A stretch of 64,000 bases of DNA from Turritopsis dohrnii (GCA_027922465.2 BQMF02000055.1:372001-436000), one strand, 5' to 3'; numbered from the stretch's first letter, positions 1 to 10,905 are shown. The notes: generated from the sequence alone by a model not told the origin. A program made the numbers and translations.

Positions 1-244
1 AATGAAAACATTGAGGCTGAAACAATGCAATGTAGTAGTTCTACATGCCTTAATTAGTGTGTCTCTAATAAACGCCCCTCTCTAGAGAGGGGCGTCTATT
101 CGAGGGGGGCGTTTATTTAAAAATCTCCTGAAAAGGGGGGCGTCTATTCGAGGGGGGCGTTTATTTAAAAATCTCCTGAAAAGGGGGGCGTCTATTCGAG
201 GGGGGCGTTTAAAAGAAGGGGGCGTTTAATCGATGCATTACGGT
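1..244. repeat. MITE terminus with palindrome and 48-bp tandem repeats
   Basis: Positions 72-95 form a perfect 24-nt palindrome built on ACGCCCCTCTC. From about 101 a 48-bp unit (G-run, GCGTTTATTT, AATCTCCTG, G-run, CGTCTATT) is repeated at 101 and 149 and broken off at 197. The block ends near 244 with ATGCATTACGGTA. G-rich subterminal arrays ending in TACGG/TA resemble termini of TA-inserting (Tc1/mariner-pogo type) non-autonomous elements; that assignment is inference. The left part of the element lies outside the window. Confidence 0.5.
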
Positions 245-534
245 ATTATATGTAATTGGTTTTCTGAACTTCTTATTGCATATACGACATCACGTTTTTA
301 CTTGCTGTTTTTGTATGTAATTTTTGAATTAACAAACTGGTTGAACTGGTTGTTCTCCACATGAAAAGGGTTTCCTTTATTATGGCGCTGGTGTACTTCG
401 TGCTTTCAGTTCAATTGTTGGGCTACATTATATATCAGGATGTAAAATGAAAATAAATCTTTAGCCTGGCTATTGATAATGAAATTTCACTTTTGCACTG
501 AAACCACAGCTTCAATGGTTTGCTGTTCGAAGCA
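245..534. other. AT-rich spacer, no gene seen
   Basis: No open reading frame with coding character, repeat or RNA signal was recognised between the two flanking elements. Confidence 0.5.
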
Positions 535-1107
535 AATTACACGCTTTTTTTTTATAAGAACAATTTTATAAGAACACGAGCCTCAGATTTGGCCAAAAAA
601 TAAGAACAAAATAAGAACAACCTGAGGCTCAAATCAATGTTTCAAAAATTAAGAACAGCCTGAGCCTGAATTTTCTTATAAAATAAGAACAATGATTCTT
701 TTTCAATTTTAACTCTTTCAATGATAAACAGTTTAAAATTATATATAATTGTTTTCACTTGTGATCACGTCTTTTCTCACCTACAATACGATGTGCGAAA
801 TTAATTAATAACGGCCCGACTAACGGCAAAAACTTGCTTACACATTCGTTTAGTGGCTACCATTTTTGATATAAATTTATTTCACTAACACACTGCAATA
901 CAAATTAATGTGACTCAGCAAGAACATTTATTTTTTCTTTTACTGGAAGTTCCATAAATAAGAACAAAATGAGGCTGAAATCTGAAACTTCGTTCTTAAA
1001 GCTAAGAACAAAATAAGAACAATTCAGCCTCAAAAAGGCTCAAAAAATAAGAACAGCCAGCCTCAGGTCAGATTTTACTGGTTCTTATAAAAAAAAAGCG
1101 TGTAATT
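535..1107. mobile_element. MITE with AAGAAC subterminal motif (copy 1)
   Basis: Terminal inverted repeats of about 25 bp: the left end reads AATTACACGCTTTTTTTTTA and the right end is its reverse complement. Inside both ends the short word ATAAGAACA is repeated many times along with AGCCTCA/TGAGGCT words. AATT flanks both sides and could be a target duplication or part of the inverted repeat. There is no coding capacity. A second, 5'-damaged copy lies at 10378-10905. Confidence 0.75.
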
Positions 1108-1501
1108 ACCAATCATCATAACATTGTTAAAAACAAAACATCATTGATATATCAATTTTTTCTGGTTTTTACACGTTCATTCAAAAGTTTTTACAAAGCT
1201 TTAAGACAACACTGAACTAAAACGATTCATTTCCATCATTTAACGTTTCATCTATTGAATCATTTTAAGACCTAGCATAAAAAAAGCAAAAATCTTCCAC
1301 TGCTAATCTGCACTCACTGAAAAAAAATGGCGTGTTGTAGACTAGCCTTTGTTCTTATCTACTTTGGCTAGGCGAAAATTCAATACTGAACCGCGACTAT
1401 AAAAGTGAACGGAGAAGGAGAAGAAGAAGAAGAAGAAGAAGAAGGAAAATGCCGGTTTTAACATATATTTCGCCCTATGGGGAAATATATAAAAAGTAGT
1501 A
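1108..1501. other. Spacer with (GAA)n microsatellite
   Basis: AT-rich sequence with a GAA trinucleotide run at about 1411-1443. No gene seen. Confidence 0.5.
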
Positions 1502-2044
1502 CCTTATTGGCCCTTTTTACGCCGGCCCTAATTTAACGCCGGCCCTTTTTACGCCGGCCCTTATTCCGCCACCCCAAGATTTTGCCTTAACGCCACTTAG
1601 GGCCGTTATTTACGCCTCAAAAGTAAAAAAGAAAAAAAAAATTTTTTAAGCACTATTTTTCACTTTTTCTGTTCAAATTTTATCTTATACTACAAATGTC
1701 TTCTAATATATATCATCTAATACATCGTAAGACTTAATCTATTACAGTTATTTCGTCCTCTTTTTCATTAATGCTTTCATTATTTTCTCTAATTCCCTCA
1801 TCGTCATCTGATTCTACCTCTATTTCTGCTTCAACTTCCCCTTCATCTGACTCTTCATTGTCTCCAAAGAGTTCTTTCACATCTAAAGTTTGTTTCATTT
1901 TTTCAAATCTAAATTTCAACTTTAAAAAATAACGCCGATTTTTTGAAAAATTTCCATTTTTTGGCCCTTTTTACGCCGGCCCTTTTAACGCCGCGCACCA
2001 AAATTAACGCCACATTTGGACCGGCGTAAAAAGGGCCGATAAGG
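1502..2044. mobile_element. TA-flanked MITE with CCTTATTGGCCC ends
   Basis: The left end CCTTATTGGCCCTTTTTACG and the right end are inverted repeats, and each is flanked by TA (1500-1501, 2045-2046), the usual target duplication of Tc1/mariner/pogo elements. Both ends carry arrays of 'ACGCCGGCCCT'-type words. The interior holds a short acidic minus-strand reading frame (1734-1919). Organisation matches the element at 62253-63027, which has a different subterminal word. Confidence 0.7.
1734..1919 (-). CDS. Small acidic protein encoded in a MITE (61 aa)
   Basis: The reading frame sits in the middle of the TA-flanked element 1502-2044 and runs on its minus strand. After a short basic start (MKFRFEKMK) the protein is almost entirely Asp/Glu-rich and ends in EDEITVID. 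The hydrophobic-acidic tail fits the consensus of a SUMO-interaction motif (V/I-x-V/I-V/I next to acidic residues). The frame at 62546-62809, in a second element of the same architecture, is also acidic and ends in TVIVLD. A likely origin is the C-terminal tail of a pogo/Tigger-type transposase left behind when the rest was deleted; many such transposases have acidic C-termini. Whether it is expressed is unknown, and it may be only a relic. Confidence 0.35.
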   Translation of the reverse strand: MKFRFEKMKQTLDVKELFGDNEESDEGEVEAEIEVESDDDEGIRENNESINEKEDEITVID

Positions 2045-2490
2045 TAAGTAATCCTTTATAAACTAGTAAAATTTAGTGAAAATATATTCATAAACGATTT
2101 TCTGCTGAATCTGCTGAAAAAAGGCTGCCTGCTGTTCCTCATTTTTTTCCAAAAGTTTCAGCCTCATATAGTTCCTAAGCGAGTTCCTTGCTTTTTAGCT
2201 TCTTTTCTTTATCTTCCTGCTGTTTTGCACACTTTGTCATACGTACAAGGATCTTTAGTTTTTGTTTCAAGTAGTTGATATTTATTTCTTGTTTTAAAAA
2301 AGAGAATTTTTATTGTTTCTTTTCCTTTTCTTCTGGTCTGGCAACCTCGTCCCCAGGGCTTCTTGCCCATCGCCGCCATCCATATATATCGAAAAGTCCT
2401 GGGGATGAGGTTGCCAGACCAGTTCCTAAGGTTCCTTAATTTTCAAGTTCTTTCTAAGGGTGTTCCTTATAAAAAATTACGTGTTTGTTT
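2045..2490. mobile_element. MITE-like element with AGGAAC subterminal motif
   Basis: The right end reads GTTCCTTATAAAAAATTACG followed by TG. This is the same terminus as the AAGAAC and AAGCAAC families but with the word AGTTCC(T) repeated inside it (for example at 2168, 2181, 2422 and 2449). The left end is less clear (TCCTTTATAAAC near 2051). A fold-back element is inserted at 2335-2420. Confidence 0.45.
2335..2420. repeat. Fold-back element GGTCTGGCAACCTCGTCCCC
   Basis: Arms of 23-24 bp beginning GGTCTGGCAACCTCGTCCCC pair with the reverse complement ending at 2420, with one mismatch and a loop of about 40 bp. Related copies are at 16318-16385, 25885-25995 and 41566-41655. Confidence 0.8.
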
Positions 2491-3419
2491 TCACAGTGTG
2501 TTCTCTTAACAATTCCAGACCGTCAAACGACTCGGTGAAAACTCTCATAACAAGTTTGAAAGAACGAGGCAAATGCTGTTTATAAACTCAATAAACCAAA
2601 CAAATTTAACAAGGTTTGTTAGATAATCTATATGTTATGTATGATATCTTTTGGTACACTAGCATTCAATCACATATACAAAATTAATTTTGTAAAGATT
2701 CATGCCTTGGAAAAGTCTATTTGAACACAATCATGACGTATAGAAACCAGTCAGTAATAGTTATTGAGGTTTACAATACAATCGAATAAAACAATCTGTA
2801 GGGTTAGTTTACACTATGAGTTAACATTGAATTAGATTTCTCGAGCACAGTTTCTGTTGTTGTTGTTGTTGCATGAGTTACATTCAATAGTCCTAAGTTT
2901 CAATTGGTATTGCAATACTACTCAACCTTCAAACGTAATACGGAATAAAGAGGGAAAGTGAAGATATGAATAAGGAGAGCTTATTATTACTGTCGCTACA
3001 GCGTCATGGAAAACGAAAGAAGGTTTTGATAATTTTGTCCACCGGGATGACCTTGAAAAGTAAAAATTTTGATTGAAAGATCGTGAGATTGTTCAAGAAG
3101 AACGTGTTCTAAGTTTCCACTGTGAGTTAAAGATAATGAACTCATAAGGTCGAGAGTGTCAGCAGTTTTCTTGTGAGATAATCTCCACGAGGGAGCCAAT
3201 CATTTTTTTGCTTTGTTTGAGCGCTTTGTTAATTATGAACAGCTGCTCGTTCCCAGATCATGTGTCAATTGTTCTATTTCTACTGACACCGACATAGTGC
3301 AACCCTCAGCTTTACATACAACAGTTCATTATCTTTAGTAAACTCACGCCAACCCCAAGTGGAAACCAGGTTTTAATTGTCAACAAACCGTGAACAATAT
3401 GTTAAGCAATATAGATGGA
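2491..3419. other. Intergenic, no gene seen
   Basis: AT-rich DNA with a short (GTT)n run near 2853. Short reading frames here lack coding character. Unit A of the segmental duplication starts at its right edge. Confidence 0.5.
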
Positions 3420-4180
3420 GACTTGTTAACTCGATGGTAATTCTGTTCATGTTTACAATATGTTGTTCTAATAAATCGCTACCATCAGACTTTTACGGTG
3501 TAAACCCTGTCAAATGTGTTTGAGTGGTTGAGGGCAGTTGGCCTTATTTGTTCAGATACTTTCGGAAGGATTTGTGATCAGATGAACTAACGGTGAAGAA
3601 CATTTATTCCTAAGAAGATATTTCTATATTTTCTTGGAACAGATTTTCATTTCTTATTTCTTGTTTATTTCTGTTTGTTTGTTTGTTTGTTTTTTTGTTT
3701 GTCTGCTATCAGAAATTTAGCTGTCATGCGGAGACTTTGTGTATAATAATTGACTTTCCATATAAGGTTGTGATTCTCCAATGTAGCGTATATTTTCTTA
3801 TCCGAAAGAATCAGGAATGCTGCAGGATTATAAGATTGAAAGCTCATATCAGCCATTATTGAAAAAATATTTAACAAAATTCGTCCTTCCTTTTTGCTTT
3901 TATTCCCTCGCTAATTAATTTAAAGATTTGGTTTGATTTTTTCTACTATAAACAATTAATGCACAATACAAAAAATTCAATTAAATTTAATGCCCTAATT
4001 TTTCTTGCTTCATAACTTTTTAACAAATAGACGAAATTTAACATATGATACATCAAAATCTAAGTAAATCTTTCGTCTTTCAGGTAAAAAAATCTCTAGA
4101 TATATAACAGGGTATTTTTTTCTAAATATCAGTTCAAACGTATACACTTTTTTTTGGCGCACCCGGTACACTACTTCATT

Positions 4181-4556
4181 ATAAACGCTTTTTTATATAA
4201 GTAACCAAGGTCTGACCTTAGTAGTAATGTTGCTTAAAAATGACCATTTTTTAGTAGTAATATTGCTTAATTTGTTGTTAAGAATTAATTGAAAAAATTT
4301 GTATTTCCAGTCTTGAATACCTTTGTGTAAGCTTAAGTATTTAAGTATAAAGTGTAGGACATAGTCCTGCAACCTAGTGTAACCACCTAGTGTGGCAATG
4401 TTAAGAAATGTGCTGTAGCTATGCTAGTACTGTACCATTTCAAAATTTCATGTTGCTAATTCATGTAAGATCCTCGTAGTACTGTTGCTTAACTTTTTGA
4501 GAAAATTTACTAGTGTTGCTTATAAACGTGTTGCTTATAAAAAAATACGTGTGCTT
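4181..4556. mobile_element. MITE with AAGCAAC subterminal motif (copy 1)
   Basis: The left end (ACGCTTTTTTATATAAGTAA) and right end (TTGCTTATAAAAAAATACGT) are imperfect inverted repeats. TTGCTTA/TAAGCAA words recur inside both ends. Related partial copies are at 13135-13412 (opposite orientation) and 16170-16317. Confidence 0.6.
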
Positions 4557-4566
4557 TACTTTATAT

Positions 4567-4692
4567 CCCCGCCGGCAAACATTTGAGGTAAAATCACTGC
4601 TTACAGTGATGAGTGCGTTTAGTTAGAAGTATTACTATTTCAATGAAAATGCTCTTCATCGCAGTGACTTTTTTGACGATTTTGCCCACTGG
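4567..4692. mobile_element. Short MITE, CCCAGTGGGCAAAATCGTC family
   Basis: About 126 bp with ends matching CCCAGTGGGCAAAATCGTCA and its complement. A left-diverged counterpart lies at 27545-27640 in unit B, so this insertion predates the duplication. Confidence 0.7.
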
Positions 4693-5152
4693 GATTTTAT
4701 TCAGATTACTTAATCCTGTTGGGAAAAATACGTTCACACTTCAATTAATAATCATATTTGGCGGTGTATTCAATGGCGAATGAGACTTCTGTTTACTTCC
4801 AGAAATTTCAGTCCCTTTGAAATTTGTTATGATAAAAACTATCAAAAATCTTATGTATAATAAATTTTGTTGAATTCTACGGTCAAAATCTTTTCAATCG
4901 TGGTTATATTTTTCGTTAGGTCATGCCGTTTTTTATGATTATTTTATAGTAGCACGTGGTGTGACGTCAGTTTTTTTTTTTTTACTTTATCGTCACAGGG
5001 GAACCATTGTTTCCAATTCGCTTATTTAATTTTTCGTCACGAGATTTGTACACGGGAAAAGCGAATATGACGCATCCTTTTCGAAGTTAAAGTCGGTAAA
5101 AATTTTTACCCGGGTTACTAGTATTTCTATCTTAATCACATATATCTTGTTA

Positions 5153-5168
5153 TTGATTTCTATTTCAG
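5153..5168 (+). promoter_or_regulatory. 3' splice site of a 5'-UTR intron, transporter A
   Basis: A pyrimidine-rich tract ending in TTTCTATTTCAG is followed by ATTAGACACAT. The same junction is conserved in unit B (TTTCTTTTTCAG at 27820-27831, then ATTAGACACAT), so the mRNA probably starts with an upstream non-coding exon that was not located. Confidence 0.5.
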
Positions 5169-5225
5169 ATTAGACACATCCACAATACTTCGTTTATAGG
5201 GAAGCTTTAACAACATATACATTGG

Positions 5226-5264
5226 TTAATCGTATCGTATCGTATACGTATCGTATCGTGTGAT
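5226..5264. repeat. CGTAT microsatellite in the 5'-UTR
   Basis: Repeats of ATCGT and CGTAT lie between the UTR acceptor and the start codon. Unit B has a shortened version near 27907-27935. Confidence 0.6.
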
Positions 5265-5362
5265 AACGTTTACACCGTCAGCATACGGCAACCCAAACGA
5301 AGTAAACAAAACTCACCATCACATGGTCTTCTGTTTATAGACATATGTAATACTGATTAACT

Positions 5363-7986
5363 ATGGAAAAAGAAAAAACAGTAAAAATCTCCGATAGGAA
5401 ATACACTATTTCATATATACTGGATTTAATAATGTCTTCCAATGCTGGTGTAAGTACGCCCGAGGCGGTGTTTATCATGATCAGTCTAGTGTTTGGCGCT
5501 GCAGTTGTTATTCTACCGTATACCGTTGCCCAGTTAGGTCCGGTCACATGGTTTATATTGGTAGCGTTGATTTTTATAGCATTAGTATACTGCACGCAGC
5601 TTTTGAACACCTGCTGTGCGTACATGCTAGAAAAGCTGAAAGACTCTTACATATCACATGATGCTTTATCGGAACTGGCCGAACTAGCAGGTGGAAAATC
5701 ACTAAGGGCGTTTGTCACTGTTATGATATATACTTATTCGTTCTGTAGCTCAATCGCATGGCTTTTACTAGCTGTAACGGTATTTAAAGATATCGTTCAC
5801 ATCCCACACGTGTCCTACTATAACCAAATCAGGTGCTTAACCGCGATCTGTATAACAGTACTTTTTCCTGTCTTATGTTTGGGAACTTACGACGATTTGA
5901 AGCTTACCGCTATAACCGCTGTTCTTTCGTCAGCACTGTCGCTTGTAGGAATACTCATAGACACAACGATCATTAAGTTAGACGCTCACATCCCAGAGAG
6001 CAGGTTTTTCATCACACATCGCATATCTCCGCAGAGTTTTTTCTCCTGCTATGGCTCTATCACGTTTGCTGCAGCCGGTCCCACATATGTCCTACCAAAC
6101 ATGTATATATTTCTAAACAAGAAAGAGAAATGCAAGGAAGCGATTATGTGGACATATGGCATTTCTGTTGTGATATATTTTGTAGCTGGTCTCATTCCTT
6201 ATGCAGTGTTTGGTGAACACTCTACACCGGCCATCACTGGAACCATACAGAGCTTTCTCCAGCGTTATTATCGTTATCCTGGCACAAAAACGATTTTGAT
6301 TTTAGCTCAGCTTCTCGTTGGAATACATCTTGTTTTAGTTGTTGTGATTGGTATTAATCCAGTCTTTCAAAGTGCCGAAAGGATATTTGGAGTTCCACAA
6401 AGTAAGTATTTTCTCAGTGGACAAAATCGTCAAAAAGTCACTACGATGAAGAGCATTTTCATTGAAATTATGCGTATATTTCTATAGAAATGCACTTCTT
6501 CTTTAACACATGTGTCGGCTGGGTTCTTTCATGTTTGTTTGCGCTTCATAAATATAAAACACTTCAAGACCACAACCAGCATTTTTCTAGGAGGGTCTTT
6601 AGGTTTCACAAATTAAGGACCAAACCCAGTGGGCAAAATCATCAAAAAGTCACTGCAACGGAGAGCATTTTTGTCGAAATTGTATGTATATTTCTATAGA
6701 AATTCAACTCCTTCGTAGAGATATTTTAACAAATGTGCCGGCTGGGAATGCTGCTATAAGTGTGCTTAGCTCTTCCCAGCGGTCAAACATTACTGCGTGC
6801 ATTGCTATGGAAAATATACATACTATTTCCATGACAATGCTAGAGAAAACCATATTCACTTTACCTCTCCAATATCCAATATCCTTTGCAAGTAGTAACA
6901 CTGCGAAGGTAAGTCTATTAATATTTGGCACTCTGGAACTTAACTTTGTGTCTTCGTTAAAAGTATGAAAATGAAATAGATGAAATAACAAAAAAGCGAA
7001 ACTAAAAGGGCCAAAATGGCTAGCGTAATATTTTTAATGAAGACAGAAAGTAGCTACTTCTGCTATTGAAATTCTCCTTTACAAAAATCATTCACAAACT
7101 AATTACTGGGTTAATGTTTCATGACGTGTTGTGGCTTCCCTGAAATACAAAACGGCAAAATCAGCAAAAAGTCACTGTGACGGAGACAATTTTTGTTGAA
7201 ATTGTGTGCATATTTATATCGAAATGCATTCCTTCGCAGAGATTTTTTAACAAATGTTCCACTGGATAGGCTTGCAATACTTTACTTACTCGACAATATT
7301 TTATATGACTTCTTTAATTCCATTTCGGCAAGCAGAAGAAGTAACTGATACAAATAGGGAGTCTAAAGACCGATAGCTTTCGATAGCTGATAAACTCACT
7401 CACTTAAATAAATGAATAAATGTTTGACCATGATTCTAATAATTTGGATTGGAGCACTTTCCTTAACATTGACAACCTCGCCATGAAGAAATTTTTCTTG
7501 TTTCACTGATATTTTTCTGATGGTCTACTTACGACCAAAAATACACTAACTCTCCGACAAAACAGACATTTTGGATATAAGAAACGTGGTTGATCTTACC
7601 GAAAAAAATTAGAATCAAATGTTTATTCCAGTGTACATTTCTATGCGTACAAATCGCACAGTTAAACCAAAACCAATCAATTTTTTTTATGTGTATTTAT
7701 AGATATGTGTTGGCGACGAATAGCCGTCAGACTTGTATTGACGTTAATTTTAGCCGGCATTTGTTTGGCTTTTCCTGATTTTAAGCCGGTTTTGTCGCTT
7801 GTTGGTGGAGTACCAATCACCATAGTTACAATCATTCTACCCATGGTTATTTACGTCAAGTTGTTTGAGACAAACACACGTCTGAAGGTGTTGTTTTGTT
7901 TGTTGGGATCAACATTTATTGCATTGTTGATTGGAAATATTGTTGTTGGGATTCAAGAGTTGGTGCACCTTTATAAAAAGCATTGA
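5363..7986 (+). CDS. AAAP-family amino-acid transporter, copy A (two exons)
   Basis: Exon 1 is 5363-6401 and exon 2 is 7703-7986. The donor is A/GTAAGT at 6402, the acceptor TTTATAG ends at 7702, and the intron is 1301 bp in phase 1. The joined frame gives 440 residues, the usual size for the amino acid/auxin permease (AAAP; SLC32/36/38) family, with about eleven hydrophobic segments. Residues 35-60 hold the first transmembrane segment with the family-type VFGAAVVILPYTVAQLGP bend; about residues 220-245 hold SITFAAAGPTYVLPNMY, followed by a long hydrophobic run. The expected role is proton- or sodium-coupled amino-acid transport in a plasma or vesicle membrane; the substrate cannot be read from sequence. 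The start is supported by conservation in unit B and a purine at -3. Read-through without splicing would stop soon after the donor, inside a MITE. It is tail to tail with the cystine-knot gene at 12193. Confidence 0.88.
6413..6523. mobile_element. Short MITE in intron, CCCAGTGGGC family
   Basis: Begins only about 10 bp after the 5' splice site of transporter A (CAGTGGACAAAATCGTC) and ends at GTCGGCTGGG. A matching insertion sits at the same place in unit B (29090-29214), so it predates the duplication. Confidence 0.75.
6625..6746. mobile_element. Short MITE in intron, CCCAGTGGGC family
   Basis: Ends CCCAGTGGGCAAAATCATCA and GTGCCGGCTGGG; AA on both sides. It is next to the previous copy. Confidence 0.75.
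7148..7266. mobile_element. Short MITE in intron, CCCAGTGGGC family (degraded)
   Basis: The interior (GTCACTGTGACGGAGACAAT, then the ATTTATATCGAAATGCA core) matches the family; both termini are eroded. Confidence 0.6.
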
Positions 7987-8071
7987 GATTTCTTTCATCA
8001 ACATTTTTACTGTTGTGGTATTTCCTTTATGTAAGTTATGGTTATACCCTCGGCAATCGGCAATCGTAAAG

Positions 8072-8077
8072 AATAAA
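8072..8077 (+). terminator. Poly(A) signal, transporter A
   Basis: AATAAA lies 86 bp after the stop codon within a stretch (AAAGAATAAATGTCTGAATA) conserved at the matching site in unit B. Confidence 0.6.
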
Positions 8078-8208
8078 TGTCTGAATATTGCAAGTTCTCA
8101 TCTATCCGAGGTCAACATTCTATAGAATTTTTACTCATTATCAGGTCAAACTTAAATCATCCATATTAAATCTTTAGGCATGATGAATCTTTACTCTTTT
8201 TATAAACA

Positions 8209-8677
8209 ACTAGCAGCCAAGGCGTCGCTCGCCGCCTATGTTCAGGCTGCGTTGTGTCACCTTCCAAAGAGCTCACGAAAAATGAAATTAAGGAATTGAC
8301 AATAGATAGTGTTACCGTCTTGTAGAGCTCGAAATTCTGAGCAAATAAATGTATGGGATCATATACCTATGACGCACCATTTCGGAGATATCGTCGATCA
8401 AAAGTTTTGATGACGTCATAGAGCCCCGTCCCCAAACATTTTGCCCAAATTTTTTTGTCACCCCATGGCCAATATCGCGGACCCAAAAAAACGTCAGTTA
8501 TCCCTATTGGTTTCCGAGGTAATTTTCCCTAAACGTCAAATTCGATTAGGGTCTCAATACAATGGCTTCACACTGACGTCTCACAAAATAAAACAAAATA
8601 ATCACAACTGTTACAACTCAATCTACCATTTTGCGTGACAGACAAACAGACAGAGAATCGGCTATTAATTTATAGAC
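8209..8677 (+). mobile_element. SINE-like element, unit 1 of 4
   Basis: The unit starts with a GC-rich head (CTAGCAGCCAAGGCGTCGCT), has a conserved body and ends with GCGTGACAGACAAACAGACA then GAATCGGCTATTAATT-TATAGAC. The (CAGA)n-rich tail and head-to-tail copies are as expected for a non-autonomous retroelement. No tRNA-type promoter was seen, so the family is unassigned. Confidence 0.65.
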
Positions 8678-9180
8678 TAGCCGCCAAGGCGGCGTCGTTC
8701 GCCGCCCATGTTCAGCATGCGTTGACTTCACAAAAAATAAAATCAAGGAATTGGCAATGATAAGTGTACCCATGTTGTAGTAGAGCTTGAAAAACTGATC
8801 AAAAAAATGTATGGGATCGTTTTGCTACGACCAACCGTTACGGAGATATCATCGTTCAATGATTTTGATGACGTCACAGACTCGTCCCCAAAAAATTTAG
8901 ATCCAAATTTTTCGTCACCCCATCGCCCGTATCGCGGACCCCAAAAAACGTCAGTTATCCCTATTGGTTACCGAGATAATTTTCCCCAAACGTCACGTTT
9001 GATTTGGGTCCCAATGCAATGGTTTCAGATTGACGTTCGCCGCGCACAAAAAGAGAAATAATTTATGTGTGATTTTACATTGCTGACTTCCCGATTTCTT
9101 TCGCAGTTCATATTTACCATTTTGCGTGACAGACAAACAAACAGACAGACAGACAGAGAATCGGCTATTAATATATAGAC
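8678..9180 (+). mobile_element. SINE-like element, unit 2 of 4
   Basis: Same head (TAGCCGCCAAGGCGGCGTCG), body and CAGA-rich tail as the previous unit, joined directly to it. Confidence 0.65.
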
Positions 9181-9509
9181 TAGCCGCCTATGTTCAGCCA
9201 GCGTTGTGCCACCTCCCAAAGAGTTCACGAAAAATGGCATTAAGGAATTGACAATGGATAGTGTTACCTTCTTGTAGAGCTCGAAATTCTGTGCAAGAAA
9301 ATGTATGGGATCATATGTCTATGACGCACCGTTTTGAAGATGTCGTCGATCAAAAGTTTACCGAGATAATTTTCCCTAAACATAGCGTTCTAATTGGATC
9401 TCAATGGAATGGATTCACACTGACGTCTAATAGTTTCTTTCACAGCTCACCTGCCATTTTGTGTGACAGACAAACAGATAGACAGAGAATCGGCCATTAA
9501 TATATAGAC
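9181..9509 (+). mobile_element. SINE-like element, unit 3 of 4 (internally deleted)
   Basis: The head and tail match the family, but the segment with the GATGACGTCATAGAGCCCC box and the region after it is missing, which shortens the unit to about 330 bp. Confidence 0.6.
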
Positions 9510-10213
9510 CAGCCGTCAAGGCGGCGTCACTCGCCGCCCATGTCCAGCCTGCGTTGAGTTCACGTAAAATAAAAGTTAGGAATTGGCGCTGCCAAAGTGT
9601 ATCCACGTTGTAGAGCTCGAAAACCTGATCAAAAAAGTGTATGGGATCGTTTCGCTACGACTAACCCTTACAGAGTTATTGTCAGTCAAAGATTTTGGTG
9701 AAGTCATAGGCCCGTCCCCCGAAATAAATTGGGCCCAAATTTTTCGTCACCTCATCGCCTATGTCGCGGACCCCAAAAAAAGTCAGTTATCCCTATTGGT
9801 TACCGAGATAGCTTTCCCTAAACGTCATATTTGGTTGGGGATGCAATGTATTGGTTTCGCACTGACGTCGCGCACAAGAAAAGGAATAATTTTGTTAAAT
9901 ACCAAAATTTCATTTGCATTATTACGATCGGCAATTCTCTGTGTGCGAGGCTCAAGGAACGCTCGGAAGGCATTCAACAGAGATGAAATTAACGAAATTG
10001 AACTCGTAAACAGAATTTGAATATATGTTATAAATATGGAGTGGTGAAACTATATTAGGTACTATATTTAATTGAATAATATTGTTATGTAAAATATTTG
10101 TTTATGTTGGAAAGGATGGCAATAAAAACTTCGCTCACAAATGAATCCACCATTTTGCGTGACAGACAAACAAATAAACAGACAGACAGAGAATCGGCTA
10201 TTAATATATAGAC
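9510..10213 (+). mobile_element. SINE-like element, unit 4 of 4, with LINE fragment inside
   Basis: A complete head-to-tail unit whose 3' part is interrupted by about 240 bp (9893-10130) from the 3' end of a non-LTR retrotransposon. After the insert the family tail resumes (CTCACAAATGAATCCACCAT, then the CAGA tail and TATAGAC). The collinear position in unit B (about 31045-31060) lacks all four units. Confidence 0.6.
9893..10130 (+). pseudogene. 3' end of a restriction-endonuclease LINE (C-terminal coding fragment)
   Basis: In the frame that stops at 10020 the peptide SFALLRSAILCVRGSRNA followed by an EINEIEL stretch closely parallels the C-terminus of the LINE protein at 20253-22064 (FHLIRACVLCLRGSRS, then SEIDIEL). 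The stop is followed by an AT-rich 3'-UTR. It is a severely 5'-truncated copy of a related element. Confidence 0.65.
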
Positions 10214-10377
10214 AATAGTATAAGGGAAAAAGGAAAACTTGATGTTTTCGACTTTTTACAGATCTTGCAATAAATAAAAGTTTCTTCTTGAATTACTAGG
10301 TAGCCTCGTATTCAATAGCCTCATTGTCGTTGCTTCAATAAATTTTCCTCTTTCTTCAGTTGTAGTTGATAATCCGA

Positions 10378-10905
10378 TGTATAAGAACCATACAGAAAAA
10401 AGCTATTGGCTCAAAAATTAAGAACAGCCTGACCTTGAATTTTCTTGCAAAATAAGAACAGCTCAGGATGTGAACGCTTACAATTTTTTGTCAAGCTACC
10501 TTAAAATGTTTTGAAGTAATTATTTTAATTTTATTCTCACCTACAATAAATGTGCAAAAATTAATGATGGGGCGACGTGTGGCTTACTGAAAAACTTGCA
10601 CACTCGCATTGGGTTAGTACCGAATGGCTGCCATATTTATATATAGTCACTTCACTAATTAATTAATTTGAACCGTTAAGATGGAAACAAAATAAACTTG
10701 TAGCTGAGGTGTTTCTAAAAAATGATTTTTTATATTACTAGAAGTTCCATGAATGAGAAATGTGAAACTGTGTTCTTAAACCTAAGAACAAAATAAGAAT
10801 AACCGTATTTCTATGGAATAACTCAGGCTCAAAAAGGCTCAAAAAATAAAAACAGCCAGCCTCAGGTCAGATTTTACTGATTCTTATTAAAAAACAAAGG
10901 CGCGT
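10378..10905. mobile_element. MITE with AAGAAC subterminal motif (copy 2)
   Basis: Collinear with 535-1107: AAGAACAGCCTGACCTTGAA near the left and GGCTCAAAAAGGCTCAAAAA near the right end. The right terminus (TTCTTATTAAAAAACAAAGG CGCGT) is kept; the left terminus is lost. Unit B lacks it. Confidence 0.65.

Noticed and set aside
1..244. CRISPR-like array of 48-bp repeats
   Set aside because: The repeats are contiguous with no spacers and sit in a eukaryotic transposon end.
6490..6968. Extra exons of transporter A after 6480
   Set aside because: These frames lie in MITEs within the intron; the conserved exon 2 at 7703 explains the rest of the protein.
8441..10020. Protein-coding genes in the SINE-like block
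   Set aside because: The frames repeat the same non-coding body in several units; only the fragment ending at 10020 has real LINE coding similarity.
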